Positions 16,697 through 26,275 are shown, numbered from the stretch's first letter. The stretch is DNA of 64,000 nt from Sphingomonas aliaeris (GCF_016743815.1 NZ_CP061035.1:3593001-3657000), one strand, 5' to 3'. The notes: generated by a model from the letters alone, not told the origin. Program-made: numbers and translations.

Positions 16697-18436
16697 ATGG
16701 CCGAAGACGCTAAGCTGCCGACGCTGGAAGATATGCAGCACTGGACCTGGGTGATGGGCCGGGCGCAGCAGTTGATGATGGAAAGCGGCATCCCGACCGC
16801 CCCGTCCGATCTGCCCGCAATGCCGACGGCCATCCCACCCATTCCCGGGCTGACCGACCCGGCGACGTTGAAGCGCACCGAGAATTTCTGGGCGGATAGC
16901 CTGAACCTGTGGCAGCGTTTCCTGGATCCGGCGAAGGCGTCGGATCATGTCGAATCGCCGGACCATGCGCGCGACAAGCGCTTCAAGGATCCGGCCTGGC
17001 GCGAGAACCCGGTCTTCGACTGGATCCGCCAGAGCTATTTCCTGATCTCCGACCACATGATGCAGGGCATCGACGCACTGCACGGCGTCGACGAGAAGCA
17101 GAAGGAACAGATCCGCTTCGCCATGCGCGGCTTCCTGGAGGCGATGAGCCCGTCCAACTTCGCCGCGACCAATCCCGTCGTGCTGGAAAAGACGATCGAG
17201 ACGCGCGGTGAGAATCTGCTGAAAGGCTTGCAGAACATGCTCGCCGATCTCGGCAAGGGGCAGCTGACGCATACCGACCCGAACGCGTTCGAAGTGGGCC
17301 GCAACCTGGCGATGACGCCGGGCAAGGTGGTGCATCGCACTGACTTGTACGAACTGATCCAGTACAGCCCGACCACGGACAAGGTACTGGCGGTGCCGGT
17401 GGTGATCTTCCCGCCGTGGATCAACCGCTTCTACATCCTCGACCTGACGCCGGAAAAGAGCTTCATCCGCTGGGCGGTGGAACAGGGCATCACCGTGTTC
17501 ATGGTTTCGTGGAAGTCGGCCGACGCAAGCCTCAGCCATATCGTCTGGGACGATTACATCGCCGCGCAGATCGAGACGGTGGACGTGATCCGCGACACGC
17601 TGGACGTGCCGAGCGTTCATGCGATCGGCTATTGTGTCGCGGGCACGACGCTTGCCGCGACGCTCGCGGTCCTTGCCGCACGCGGCGAGGCGGAGAAGGT
17701 GAAAAGTGCGACCTTCTTCACCGCGCAGGTCGATTTCACGCGCGCGGGCGAATTGCTCAACTTCATCGACGACGAGCAACTGGAGACGATCGCCAAATTG
17801 TCGCCGGACGGCTTTCTCGACGGGCGCTACATGGCGCTGACGTTCAACATGTTGCGCGGGCGCGACCTGATCTGGAACTACGTCACCAACAATTACCTGC
17901 TGGGTGAGGATTATACGCCGTTCGATCTGCTGCACTGGAACGGTGATACGACCAACCTGCCGGCGAAATGGCATCTGTCGTATCTGAGCGATCTGTACCG
18001 CGACAATCTTCTGGTCAAGCCGGGGGCCTTATCCGCCGGGGGCACGCCGATCGATCTGACCAAGGTGAAGACGCCCGCCTATATTCAGGCGGGCAAGGAC
18101 GATCATATCGCGCCGGTGGAAAGCGTGTTCGAGATTACCCGGCATTTCGGCGGACCTGTGAAGTTCCTGCTCGCCGGATCGGGGCATATCGCGGGCGTGG
18201 TCAATCCTCCGACACAGGGCAAATACCAGTATTGGAGCAATCCTGACCGCGTCGAGACTTTGGCCGAGTTCATCGCCGGCGCGACCGAGACCAAGGGAAG
18301 CTGGTGGCCGGACTGGATCGGCTGGTTGCACGATCAGGACGATGCAACTGTGTCAGCGACGGGCGCACGCCTTCCTGGCGAAGGGAAACTGAAGGCGATC
18401 GGCGATGCGCCGGGAGAGTATGTCCGGGCGAGGTGA
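16697..18436 (+). CDS. phaC: Class I polyhydroxyalkanoate synthase
   Basis: Polymerises (R)-3-hydroxyacyl-CoA into storage polyester at the granule surface. 579 residues from the ATG at 16697, preceded by CAGGAGA at normal spacing. The PhaC N-terminal domain includes DPAWRENPVFDWIRQSY and YELIQYSP. PPWINRFYILDLTPEKSF and IGYCVAGTTLAATLAV carry the lipase-like box with catalytic Cys in GYCVAG. The Asp (GKDDHIAPVES) and His (GSGHIAGVVNPP) complete the triad. A single-subunit class I enzyme is indicated by length and by the absence of phaE/phaR partners. A phasin gene follows 124 bases downstream with its own putative regulatory repeats. Confidence 0.96.
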   Translation: MAEDAKLPTLEDMQHWTWVMGRAQQLMMESGIPTAPSDLPAMPTAIPPIPGLTDPATLKRTENFWADSLNLWQRFLDPAKASDHVESPDHARDKRFKDPAWRENPVFDWIRQSYFLISDHMMQGIDALHGVDEKQKEQIRFAMRGFLEAMSPSNFAATNPVVLEKTIETRGENLLKGLQNMLADLGKGQLTHTDPNAFEVGRNLAMTPGKVVHRTDLYELIQYSPTTDKVLAVPVVIFPPWINRFYILDLTPEKSFIRWAVEQGITVFMVSWKSADASLSHIVWDDYIAAQIETVDVIRDTLDVPSVHAIGYCVAGTTLAATLAVLAARGEAEKVKSATFFTAQVDFTRAGELLNFIDDEQLETIAKLSPDGFLDGRYMALTFNMLRGRDLIWNYVTNNYLLGEDYTPFDLLHWNGDTTNLPAKWHLSYLSDLYRDNLLVKPGALSAGGTPIDLTKVKTPAYIQAGKDDHIAPVESVFEITRHFGGPVKFLLAGSGHIAGVVNPPTQGKYQYWSNPDRVETLAEFIAGATETKGSWWPDWIGWLHDQDDATVSATGARLPGEGKLKAIGDAPGEYVRAR

Positions 18437-18478
18437 CGCCGTAAGTTTCTGGAATGTTGCCCCTTGAAGGCAGTAATG

Positions 18479-18540
18479 TTGCGGTGCAGCAAGAAAGTTC
18501 TTGCGTTGGCCAATGGGCCGATTATATTGCAGTGCAGCAA
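18479..18540 (+). promoter_or_regulatory. Paired 14-bp palindrome-like sites before phasin gene
   Basis: TTGCGGTGCAGCAA (18479-18492) and TTGCAGTGCAGCAA (18527-18540) differ at one base. They flank an AT-rich patch (GATTATATTGC) that could be a -10 region, and the second ends 20 bases before the phasin start codon. Sites made of TGC/GCA halves upstream of phasin genes are the known targets of the PhaR repressor in other alphaproteobacteria; assigning PhaR here is an inference. Confidence 0.55.
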
Positions 18541-18560
18541 CGACAAACAGGAGGCCCGCC

Positions 18561-19359
18561 TTGGCCAGCAACACGCCCGTTACCGAGCCTGCCGCCAAGG
18601 TGGATGCGCCTGTAGTTCCGGCCGCCGTTATCGACGCGGTCACCCCGCCCGCCCCGAAGGTCGCTGCCGCTCCCGCCAAGGTCGAGGCACCCGTCGCCAA
18701 GCCTGAAGGAATGACCGCGGTCGAAGCGGTCAAGGATGCGGTGAAGCCGGTCGCCAGGGCCGCGGCCAGCCCCGTCAAGACCGCCCGCAAGGCGATCATT
18801 ACCGCCCCGGCTGCAACGCCGGTGGCCAAGAAGAAGGTGTCCGTGAAGGCCGCCCCGAAAATCGTCGCGCAGAAGACCATTCAAACCATCAAGCCGGTCG
18901 CCGCCAAGGCGAAGGCCGTCGTCAGCAAGGAAGCGAACATCATGGATACCTCGATCAAGAACGCCGCCGAAAAGGCCAAGACCATGTTCACCGATGCCAA
19001 TGCCAAGAGCACCAAGGCATTCGAAGACATGAACGAATTCTCGAAGGGCAACATCGAAGCCATCGTCGAGAGCGGCAAGATCGCCGCAAAGGGCATGGAA
19101 GCGATGGGGCAGGACGCTGCGGAATATAGCCGCAAGCAGTTCAGAATCCGCGACTGCCGCGCTGAAGAGCATGTCGGCTATCAAGTCGCCGACCGACTTC
19201 TTCAAGCTGCAGAGCGATTACGCCCGCGCGGCCTTCGACTCGCTGGTCGCCCAGACGTCGAAGAACACCGAGACGATGCTGAAGCTGGCCGGCGAAGTCG
19301 CCCAGCCGATCTCGAACCGCGTCGCGGTCGCCGTCGAAAAGGTGAAGATCGCCGCGTAA
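18561..19359 (+). CDS. Phasin family protein, single-base frameshift
   Basis: A granule-coating protein of the Phasin_2 type that covers polyhydroxyalkanoate inclusions. TTG at 18561 is the likely start, with AGGAGG six bases before it. A long Ala/Pro/Lys-rich region (about 130 residues) precedes the helical phasin domain: [45 protein letters not shown]. The domain then continues in another frame: [32 protein letters not shown] and [13 protein letters not shown]. Dropping the A at 19143 turns QFRIRDCRA into [11 protein letters not shown], the usual phasin sequence, and gives one ~265-residue protein. A sequencing insertion is likely. A terminator follows. Confidence 0.85.
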
Positions 19360-19388
19360 ACCCTTACGCCGGTTTATCGGAACGAAAG

Positions 19389-19425
19389 AGGGCGGCTCCG
19401 CGAGGGGCCGCCCTTTTGTTTTTCG
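19389..19425 (+). terminator. Rho-independent terminator after phasin
   Basis: AGGGCGGC pairs with GCCGCCCT around a ten-base loop and is followed by TTTTGTTTTTC. Confidence 0.85.
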
Positions 19426-19529
19426 GTCAACCCGGCGTCGCCCGCCGGAAGGAACGGAGCGGCGGACCACGCACTTCGTTGTTACAAGCCCTTGCCCTCA
19501 CCGCCGGGGATGCCATATTTCGGGAACAC

Positions 19530-19889
19530 ATGATCGATCAGCAGGATATCACGGCCATGGCCGAACGCCGCGAGGATGGCGGGGACGAGGACGGCACGGG
19601 TCTGGGAATCGCGACGCGCACGCGCGCCAAGACCAAGCAGCCGACCCCCTACCGCGTGCTCCTTCTCAACGACGATTATACACCGATGGAATTCGTCGTC
19701 CTGGTGCTGCAGCGCTTCTTCCGCATGGACATGGAAGCCGCGACACGCGTCATGCTGCATGTCCACCAGAAGGGCGTCGGCGTGTGCGGAACGTTCAGCT
19801 ATGAAGTCGCCGAGACGAAAGTCGCGCAGGTTATGGAGTTCGCCCGGCAGCATCAGCATCCGCTGCAATGCACGCTGGAAAAGGCCTGA
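19530..19889 (+). CDS. clpS: ClpS adaptor of the ClpA protease
   Basis: Binds the ClpA N-domain and delivers N-end-rule substrates to ClpAP. 119 residues from the ATG at 19530; a second ATG at 19557 is a possible alternative. An acidic, disordered tail ([15 protein letters not shown]) precedes the core, as the delivery mechanism needs. The core has [18 protein letters not shown] (the binding-pocket NDxxTPMEFV), [14 protein letters not shown] and [11 protein letters not shown]. clpA is not within the window's next genes. A 10-bp hairpin follows the stop. Confidence 0.95.
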   Translation: MIDQQDITAMAERREDGGDEDGTGLGIATRTRAKTKQPTPYRVLLLNDDYTPMEFVVLVLQRFFRMDMEAATRVMLHVHQKGVGVCGTFSYEVAETKVAQVMEFARQHQHPLQCTLEKA

Positions 19890-19902
19890 CGCCCGGATGA
19901 AT

Positions 19903-19935
19903 GCGGCGGGGGCTTCCCCCGCCGCTCTCTTATTT
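19903..19935 (+). terminator. Terminator hairpin between clpS and VOC gene
   Basis: GCGGCGGGGG and CCCCCGCCGC form a ten-bp stem with a three-base loop, followed by TCTCTTATTT. It sits between convergent genes. Confidence 0.7.
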
Positions 19936-20322
19936 AGGCCGGTGGATACCGCACAGCTTGTTGCCGTCCGGATCGCGGACATAGGACAAGTGTAGCGCAC
20001 CCATGCTGCTTTCGCGCAGGCCGGGAGGGCCTTCGATCGAGGTGCCGCCATGCGCCACCGCGACGTCGTGAAACTCTTTCACCTGTTCCGCGGAATCGCA
20101 CTTGAAGCCGATCGTGCCGCCATTGGCGCACGTCGCCGCTTCGCCGTTGATCGGCTCGCTCACCGAAAACGTATTGCCGGCATGCACGTAGAACAGCCGC
20201 GTCTGGCCCGCTTCGCTCTTGTGGCGCATCGGTTCGCCTGCACCGAGGACGCCCAGCACCGCATCGTAAAACGTCTTCGACCGCTCGATATCGTCCGTGC
20301 CGACCATCACATGATTGAACAT
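19930..20322 (-). CDS. VOC (glyoxalase/bleomycin-resistance) family protein
   Basis: A 130-residue single-module vicinal-oxygen-chelate protein. MFNHVMVGTDDIERSKTFYD is the standard first strand-helix with a metal-ligand His. FYVHAGNTFSVSEPIN, GFKCDSAEQVKEFHD and LHLSYVRDPDGNKLCGIHRP (the closing metal-binding and DPDGN signature) complete the fold. Such proteins range from lactoylglutathione lyase to thiol transferases; the substrate cannot be assigned. It is monocistronic and convergent with clpS. Confidence 0.87.
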   Translation of the reverse strand: MFNHVMVGTDDIERSKTFYDAVLGVLGAGEPMRHKSEAGQTRLFYVHAGNTFSVSEPINGEAATCANGGTIGFKCDSAEQVKEFHDVAVAHGGTSIEGPPGLRESSMGALHLSYVRDPDGNKLCGIHRPK

Positions 20323-20416
20323 GTCCGCTCTCCCTTCGCGTCCGGCCTGATGCCGGATCGGCCATAGCGCTATTGGAGACGCCCCGCCGCTTCAAGCCGC
20401 GGACAGGCGCGGAGCA

Positions 20417-20446
20417 ACAAAAAGGGCGACCATCTTTGGCCGCCCT
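20417..20446 (-). terminator. Rho-independent terminator downstream of carD
   Basis: On the minus strand AGGGCGGCC pairs with GGTCGCCCT (one G-U pair) around AAAGAT and runs into TTTTTG. Confidence 0.85.
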
Positions 20447-20473
20447 CTTTGTCGTTCGAACAGGATCCGGCGA

Positions 20474-21007
20474 TCAGGCCGGGGTCTTGTCCTTGTTGTG
20501 GATCGCCGCCGCCTTGCGCAGGATGTCGAGGATCTTTTCCTGTGCGGTCGGCTCGTCGACCTGCTCCATCGCCGCGAGTTCGCGGGCGAGCCGGCTGGTC
20601 GCCGCTTCGAAGATCTGACGCTCCGAATAGCTCTGCTCCGGCTGGTCCTCGGCACGGAACAGGTCGCGGACCACTTCGGCGATCGACACGAGGTCGCCCG
20701 AATTGATCTTCGCTTCATATTCCTGTGCGCGACGCGACCACATGGTCCGCTTGACCCGCGGCTTGCCGGTCAGCGTGTCCAGCGCCTCGCGCAGCGTCTT
20801 GTCGCTCGACAGCTTGCGCATGCCGACGCTTTCCGCCTTGTTGGTGGGTACGCGGAGCGTCATGCGCTCCTTTTCGAACCGCAGGACATACAGTTCGAGC
20901 TGCATGCCGGCGATTTCCGATTTCTGCAGTTCGATCACACGGCCGACGCCGTGCTTTGGGTAAACGACATAATCGCCGACGTCGAAAGACAGCGCCTTGG
21001 CAGCCAT
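20474..21007 (-). CDS. carD: CarD-family transcription factor
   Basis: Binds the RNA polymerase beta subunit lobe and stabilises the open promoter complex, favouring rRNA and other highly expressed promoters. 177 residues. The Tudor-like interaction domain is MAAKALSFDVGDYVVYPKHG..GVGRVIEL and LRFEKERMTLRVPTNKAE. The helical DNA-binding half includes TMWSRRAQEYEAKINSGD with the conserved Trp that reads the edge of the -10 region, then LVSIAEVVRDLFR. A terminator follows. The helicase - S4 - fdxA - carD run is a conserved alphaproteobacterial order; carD has its own ~270-base leader. Confidence 0.95.
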   Translation of the reverse strand: MAAKALSFDVGDYVVYPKHGVGRVIELQKSEIAGMQLELYVLRFEKERMTLRVPTNKAESVGMRKLSSDKTLREALDTLTGKPRVKRTMWSRRAQEYEAKINSGDLVSIAEVVRDLFRAEDQPEQSYSERQIFEAATSRLARELAAMEQVDEPTAQEKILDILRKAAAIHNKDKTPA

Positions 21008-21275
21008 CGTTGAGCCTTTCCGTGTACTGATCCCCAAAGGAAGCGACCCACGAACGATGTCGGGGGACGCGCGATGCGGGGGATGTGGGTTTTGGTATGT
21101 CTCCAGATCGGAATAACGCGCGAACACGCCTTCCGTCCCCGCCTGTTTAGCAGAGTCGTAATAAAATTACCAGCCTGACATGACTGTCAGCGCGGCCGGC
21201 GCGCCGAAACGGGACGATTGCCCCGATTTATCTATGTTGGTGTCGCACCGGAACGGTCGGCACGCCCGCCGCTGG

Positions 21276-21617
21276 TCAGTCGCCCGCGCCCGGCTCCGGT
21301 GAGAAATACTTGTCGTACTTGCCCTCTTCGCCCTTATGCTCGTCCGCATCGGCGGGCGTCTGCCCGGCGTTGCGCGTGACGTTGGGCCATTGCGCGGAGA
21401 AGGTGTTGTTCAACTCCATCCACTGTTCCAACCCGGATTCGGTATCCGGCAGGATCGCTTCGGCCGGGCATTCGGGTTCGCACACGCCACAATCGATGCA
21501 CTCGCTGGGGTTGATCACCAGCATGTTCTCGCCTTCGTAAAAGCAATCGACCGGGCACACCTCGACGCAATCCATATACTTGCACTTGATGCAGGCGTCG
21601 GTGACGACATAGGTCAT
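21276..21617 (-). CDS. fdxA: Seven-iron ferredoxin FdxA
   Basis: A small cytoplasmic electron carrier of 113 residues. [20 protein letters not shown] and [14 protein letters not shown] supply the cysteines for one cluster (a 3Fe-4S type in this family, with the characteristic CPVDCFYEG). [16 protein letters not shown] is the 4Fe-4S motif CxxCxxCxxxCP. The C-terminal ~50 residues ([28 protein letters not shown]) are the usual FdxA extension. The donor and acceptor are unknown. It lies between the S4-domain gene and carD in the conserved order. Confidence 0.95.
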   Translation of the reverse strand: MTYVVTDACIKCKYMDCVEVCPVDCFYEGENMLVINPSECIDCGVCEPECPAEAILPDTESGLEQWMELNNTFSAQWPNVTRNAGQTPADADEHKGEEGKYDKYFSPEPGAGD

Positions 21618-21671
21618 TCTTGGTCTTCCCGTTAGACGAACGGTGCCTGCTATGCCCGCCGTTCCGCCCCG

Positions 21672-22010
21672 TCAATCGGATGCGGCTTGCTGCGAGACAT
21701 TCTCATGCCCCGCTTCGCCCGCCGCGGCGGTCAGTTCGTCATAGCAGGCGCGAGCTTCGGGCGCCGGCCCGCGCCGCGCCGGCAATGCCGCGACCCGGAT
21801 GACGCGGACGCGGTCATTATACAACAACGTCAATACGTTGCCGATTCTCACCTGGGCATGGGCGCGGTCGATCGGGCGGCCGTCGAGTCGCAGCCGGCTA
21901 TGCGCGGCAAGGGCTTGGGCAGCACTTCGCGTCTTGGCCAGGCGCACGAACCAGAGGAACCGATCGAGGCGCATCGATATGCCCCCGCCCGCTCCACCGG
22001 CATCAGCCAT
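21672..22010 (-). CDS. S4-domain RNA-binding protein (Hsp15-like)
   Basis: A 112-residue protein whose core is an S4 RNA-binding fold: MRLDRFLWFVRLAKTRS, AAQALAAHSRLRLDGRPI, then IGNVLTLLYNDRVRVIRV. This is the size and form of Hsp15-type proteins, which in E. coli rescue stalled 50S subunits carrying peptidyl-tRNA; function here is inferred by family. The stretch RLDGRPIDRAHAQVRIG is the second half of the S4 hairpin. ATG 22008-22010 overlaps the end of the upstream helicase gene by eight bases; an internal Met at residue 13 (MRLDRF) is an alternative start. Confidence 0.87.
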   Translation of the reverse strand: MADAGGAGGGISMRLDRFLWFVRLAKTRSAAQALAAHSRLRLDGRPIDRAHAQVRIGNVLTLLYNDRVRVIRVAALPARRGPAPEARACYDELTAAAGEAGHENVSQQAASD

Positions 22011-24510
22011 GGCGCAGGTTCAGGTCCGCCAGCGCGGAGAATGCGTTGTCGCGACGCGGGGCGGCGACCGGCGCAGGCGCACGTCCACGCCAGACCCAGC
22101 GCGACACCTTGTCCTCCGCCCGCGCCATCTTGAACCCGAGGCCGACCATCAGCCGTTCCAGCGTCGCGGGATGGACCCCGATCGATATGGCGAGCGCCGG
22201 ATCGGGCGCGAACGACTTGCGGCCGGATCGCGCCTCGAACGCGGCCTTGGCGATCCGTTCGACCAGATCGACGCGGACGGATTGCAAGGCGATCGCGCGA
22301 TACCCCTGCGACAGATGTGCGCCCGGCGCCGTGCGCGGCAGGACGGTCGCCCCCTCCGCCGGTGCATCCGCAACCGGCCGGTCGTGACGCGCCGCCAGCA
22401 GCGCGCGCCGCCAGCGCGCGGCGGCCGGTTTCAGCAGCCGCGCGTCGAACAGGTCGAGCGCCCCGATCGTCACGCCGATCTTGCGCAGCCGCTTGCGCGC
22501 CGCCGGATCCAGCCCGTCGATCGCGATCCGGTGGTCGATCCGCGGCATCAGCCCGGCATGATCGATCAACGCCGCGGCGACAGCACGAAGCGACGGACCC
22601 GCATCGGCATCGCGCGTCACCGCCTCCAGCGCGGGCAGGGCCGGGACGTGCCGGTCCATTTGCGCCCCCAGCCACAGGGCGATCCGTGCCTTGATCTTGC
22701 CGCGCAACGCGACGTCGAGACAGTCGAGCGTGCGATCCAGCACGACGGCTGGCCGTGCGAGCGACGGCCCCTGGCGCAACGCCGCGACCGGCAGCCCGTC
22801 CCAAGCGATCGCGGGGGCATCACCCGCCTCCGCCAGCAAGGCGAAGGCTCTGTCCTCCGCCTCGGCCAGCGCACGACCGCGCCGCGCGCGTTCGTCGCCC
22901 AGACGCCGGTCGGCGGCGGCGAGCAGCAGGCGCTTGTCGCTCGCCCGCGCATCCGGCGCGACGGTGAAGCCGAAGCCGCGCAAATGGCCGATCGTATGAT
23001 CCTCGACCATCACCTCGCCCTGCTCGCCGATCGTCACGGGCAGGTCGCGGGGATTGGCGCCGATCTGGCGCAGCAGCATCGTCGTGCGCTTGTCGACGAA
23101 GCGTTGCGTCAGGCTCAGATGCAGCGCGTCGGACAGCCGTTCCTCCACCGCGCCCGCGCGTCCCGCCCAATGCGCCGGATCGGCCAGCCAGTCGGCGCGG
23201 TTGGCGATATAGGCCCAACTGCGCGCCGCCGCGATCCGCCCCGCCAGCGTCTCGACATCGCCCGCGATATTGTCGAGCCGCGCAATCTCCTCGGCGAACC
23301 AGGTGTGCGGGATATGGCCCGCACCCTCGCTCAGATAGCCGAACAGCTTGCCGCAGAAGCGGCTGTGCGGATCCAGCCCGACCTTGCGGAAATCCGGCAC
23401 GCCGCACGCCGCCCAGAACCGTTTGACCATCGACGGCGAGCGCGCCCGGTCGCGCACCCAATCCTCCTCCGCCAGCCGCTTGAGCACGAGCAGGTCGAGC
23501 GCCTTCGGTGCGGGGCGCAGTTCTCGCAGGTCGAGGCGTTCCTCCAGACTGTGGATCAGCGCGTCGACACTGGAGAAATCCGGCTCGCCATTGCGCCAGA
23601 ACAGATGATCGAGCCGCGGGAAACGATGTTCCTCGATTGCCAGCACTTCCTCCGGCGTGAACGCCCCCGGCCCTTCCTCGACCAGCGCGCCGAACGTCCC
23701 GTCGCGCTGGTGCCGTCCGGCGCGTCCGGCGATCTGCGCCATTTCGGCGACCGTCAGCCGGCGCTGGCGTTGCCCGTCGAACTTGTCGAGGCTGGCAAAG
23801 GCGACGTGCGCGACGTCCATGTTCAGCCCCATGCCGATCGCATCGGTCGCGACGAGGTAATCGACCTCGCCCGCCTGGAACATCGCCACCTGCGCGTTGC
23901 GGGTGCGCGGCGACAGCGCGCCCATCACGACCGCCGCGCCGCCGCGCAGCCGGCGCAGCATCTCCGCGACGGCATAGACTTCCTCGGCACTGAAGGCGAC
24001 GATCGCGGAGCGTTTGGGCAGGCGGCTGATCTTCTTCGCCCCCGCATAGCTGAGCGTCGAGAAACGCGGGCGATTGAGGATGTCGATGCCGGGCACCAGC
24101 GTCTTCAGCATCGGGCGCAGCGCCTCCGATCCCAGGATCATCGTCTCCTCGCGCCCACGTGCACGCAGGATACGATCGGTGAAGACATGCCCGCGTTCCC
24201 GGTCCGCCCCGAGTTGCGCCTCGTCCAGCGCGACGAACGCCAGATCCTTGTCCAGCGGCATGCTCTCGGCGGTGCACAGGAACCAGCGCGCGTCCTTGGG
24301 TACGATCTTCTCTTCGCCGGTGATCAATGCGACCTGGTTCGCGCCCTTGATCTTCACCACGCGGTCATAGACCTCGCGCGCCAGCAGCCGCAGCGGGAAG
24401 CCGATCATGCCGCTGGAATGTCCGCACAGCCGCTCGACCGCGAGGTGCGTCTTGCCGGTGTTGGTCGGGCCCAGCACCGCGGTGACGGGGCGTTCTTCGT
24501 TGCGCGACAT
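22003..24510 (-). CDS. Suv3-like DEAD-box RNA helicase
   Basis: An ATP-dependent superfamily-2 helicase related to mitochondrial Suv3, which feeds RNA to degradosome nucleases. About 835 residues from the ATG at 24510 (an upstream in-frame ATG at 24525 is also possible; no clear ribosome site separates them). Walker A is VLGPTNTGKTHLAVE. VALDEAQLGAD is the DEAD-box variant, followed by ILGSEALRP, DYLVATDAIGMGLNMDV and AQIAGRAGRHQRDGTFG (motif VI). The middle carries the Suv3-type helical repeats. The C-terminal third is Ala/Arg-rich and typical of the alphaproteobacterial proteins. It leads the conserved helicase - S4 - fdxA - carD run. Confidence 0.92.
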   Translation of the reverse strand: MSRNEERPVTAVLGPTNTGKTHLAVERLCGHSSGMIGFPLRLLAREVYDRVVKIKGANQVALITGEEKIVPKDARWFLCTAESMPLDKDLAFVALDEAQLGADRERGHVFTDRILRARGREETMILGSEALRPMLKTLVPGIDILNRPRFSTLSYAGAKKISRLPKRSAIVAFSAEEVYAVAEMLRRLRGGAAVVMGALSPRTRNAQVAMFQAGEVDYLVATDAIGMGLNMDVAHVAFASLDKFDGQRQRRLTVAEMAQIAGRAGRHQRDGTFGALVEEGPGAFTPEEVLAIEEHRFPRLDHLFWRNGEPDFSSVDALIHSLEERLDLRELRPAPKALDLLVLKRLAEEDWVRDRARSPSMVKRFWAACGVPDFRKVGLDPHSRFCGKLFGYLSEGAGHIPHTWFAEEIARLDNIAGDVETLAGRIAAARSWAYIANRADWLADPAHWAGRAGAVEERLSDALHLSLTQRFVDKRTTMLLRQIGANPRDLPVTIGEQGEVMVEDHTIGHLRGFGFTVAPDARASDKRLLLAAADRRLGDERARRGRALAEAEDRAFALLAEAGDAPAIAWDGLPVAALRQGPSLARPAVVLDRTLDCLDVALRGKIKARIALWLGAQMDRHVPALPALEAVTRDADAGPSLRAVAAALIDHAGLMPRIDHRIAIDGLDPAARKRLRKIGVTIGALDLFDARLLKPAAARWRRALLAARHDRPVADAPAEGATVLPRTAPGAHLSQGYRAIALQSVRVDLVERIAKAAFEARSGRKSFAPDPALAISIGVHPATLERLMVGLGFKMARAEDKVSRWVWRGRAPAPVAAPRRDNAFSALADLNLRHG

Positions 24511-24685
24511 GTCGATAAACAACATCGGCGCGCGCGGCGCGCTGCGCAACCCGCCCGATGTCGAATTGCACCCGGAAAGCGGCATAGACCGCATCGTTCC
24601 GCGAGCGACCTCGCTTCGCCGCATCTCGCAAACGGTTCGCCCGATGCAAAGCCCTGCAACAGCCCGGTTAATTTGACTTTAGGCT

Positions 24686-26218
24686 TTGCCCCCCACAGTG
24701 ATCCAACCCACGCCGGGGGGATCGGCGGACGACCCGAAGGGCATATCCGCTTTGTTCTTGAACACCGATCATGGACAGGATCAGGCTGGCGGCACCGCAA
24801 CCCTGTCCTTCGGTCGCGCGGTCATCCTTCCTGCACCCGTTTCCGCACTCGACCGGGCTCGTGCCTTCATCGCCAGCACCGATTGGGCACCCGACCTCGG
24901 ATCGCGCATCGGATCGCGCGAATGGTGGCGCGGCGCGGCGACCTGCACCGCGCTGATCGCCGCGACCTGCGCGCTGTCACCGGGCTTCGACCAGACCATT
25001 CCGGGCAGCGTCGCCCCCGCGCTTGCCGGCAGCCAGTGGGACGAGGCGCGCGCGCAATCGATCGCACCGCTCGCCTGGGGCGGATCGACCGGACGGCGGA
25101 TGGCGGCGAACGACCTCGTCGCACCACTCGCCGAAACGCCCGAGCGCCCGACGCTGGACATGACCGCGACGTTCGGCACCGGCGACAGCTTCACGCGCCT
25201 GCTGCAGCGCGCGGGCGTTTCCGCCTCGGACGCATCGCGCGCCGCCGATCTGGTGTCCGGCGCGGTCGCCATCGACGATATCAAGCCCGGTACGCGGATC
25301 GATATGACGCTCGGCCGCCGGCCCAGCCGCAACGTCGCCCGCCCGCTCGATCATCTCGCTTTCCGTGCGCGGTTCGATCTCAACCTGTCGCTGGCGCGGC
25401 AGGGCGATACGCTGGCGATGACGCGTCATGCGATCGCGATCGACAACACGCCGTTGCGCATTCAGGGTCTGGCCGGGTCCAGCCTGTACCGCTCGGCCCG
25501 CGCCGCCGGTGCGCCCGCCAAGGCGGTCGAGGCCTATATCAAGGCGATCGCCAGCCGCATCTCGATCGGCGCGGTGGCCCCGTCCGACACGTTCGATTTC
25601 GTACTGCGTCAGGCACGCGCCGCGACCGGCGAAGTCCAGCTGGGCGATTTGATGTTCGCGGGGCTGGAGCAGCGTTCGAAAAAGACGCAGCTCGTCAAAT
25701 GGGATGACGGGCAGTGGTATGAAGCCAATGGCCAGAGCCAGCGCCAGGGCTTTATGGGCATGCCGGTCAGCGGCCGGATCTCGTCCAATTTCGGCATGCG
25801 CCGCCACCCGCTGCTCGGCTTCATGCGGATGCACAAGGGCATCGATATCGGTGCGGCCTGGGGATCCCCAATCTATGCCGCGATCGAGGGCACGGTGCAG
25901 TTCGCCGGGCGCAGCGCGGGCTATGGCAATTTCGTCAAGCTGTCGCACGCCGGCGGGATCGCCAGCGGATACGGCCATATGAGCCGCATCCTCGTCCGTC
26001 CCGGCCAGCACGTCTCGCGCGGGCAGCAGATCGGCGCGGTCGGCTCGACCGGCATGTCGACCGGCCCGCACCTGCATTGGGAAGTGTGGCGCAACGGCGT
26101 GTCGGTCAATCCGCGCGGCTTCTCCTTCTCCAGCGTCGCGACGCTGTCGGGCGAGAAGCTCCGCGCGTTCAAGTCGCGCGTCGCGCAATTGATGGCGGTA
26201 AAGCCGGGCCAGCGCTGA
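24686..26218 (+). CDS. M23-family peptidoglycan peptidase (LytM domain)
   Basis: A membrane-anchored zinc metallopeptidase or LytM regulator acting on peptidoglycan cross-bridges in the periplasm. Up to 510 residues. An N-terminal cytoplasmic stretch comes first, then one membrane segment (TALIAATCALSPGF, about residue 95). A middle region follows with an OapA/LysM-like fold (FTRLLQRAGVSASDASRAA), as in MepM-type proteins. The LytM domain holds RMHKGIDIGAAWG (H and D zinc ligands), GYGHMSRILV and GPHLHWEVW (the HxH motif), so it is probably catalytically active. The start is uncertain (TTG at 24686 or GTG at 24698). It is divergent from the helicase gene. Confidence 0.9.
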   Translation: MPPTVIQPTPGGSADDPKGISALFLNTDHGQDQAGGTATLSFGRAVILPAPVSALDRARAFIASTDWAPDLGSRIGSREWWRGAATCTALIAATCALSPGFDQTIPGSVAPALAGSQWDEARAQSIAPLAWGGSTGRRMAANDLVAPLAETPERPTLDMTATFGTGDSFTRLLQRAGVSASDASRAADLVSGAVAIDDIKPGTRIDMTLGRRPSRNVARPLDHLAFRARFDLNLSLARQGDTLAMTRHAIAIDNTPLRIQGLAGSSLYRSARAAGAPAKAVEAYIKAIASRISIGAVAPSDTFDFVLRQARAATGEVQLGDLMFAGLEQRSKKTQLVKWDDGQWYEANGQSQRQGFMGMPVSGRISSNFGMRRHPLLGFMRMHKGIDIGAAWGSPIYAAIEGTVQFAGRSAGYGNFVKLSHAGGIASGYGHMSRILVRPGQHVSRGQQIGAVGSTGMSTGPHLHWEVWRNGVSVNPRGFSFSSVATLSGEKLRAFKSRVAQLMAVKPGQR

Positions 26219-26275
26219 CCCGCCCCCCCAACACACACGATCGAAGATGGTTCGACCCGCCCGGGCGGGTCCGCC

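Noticed and set aside
16601..17974. Very long open frame on the minus strand opposite phaC, continuous with the aminotransferase
   Set aside because: High GC makes stop codons rare in the reverse frame of phaC. The real aminotransferase starts at 16600 with a family-typical N-terminus, and the extension has no recognisable domain.
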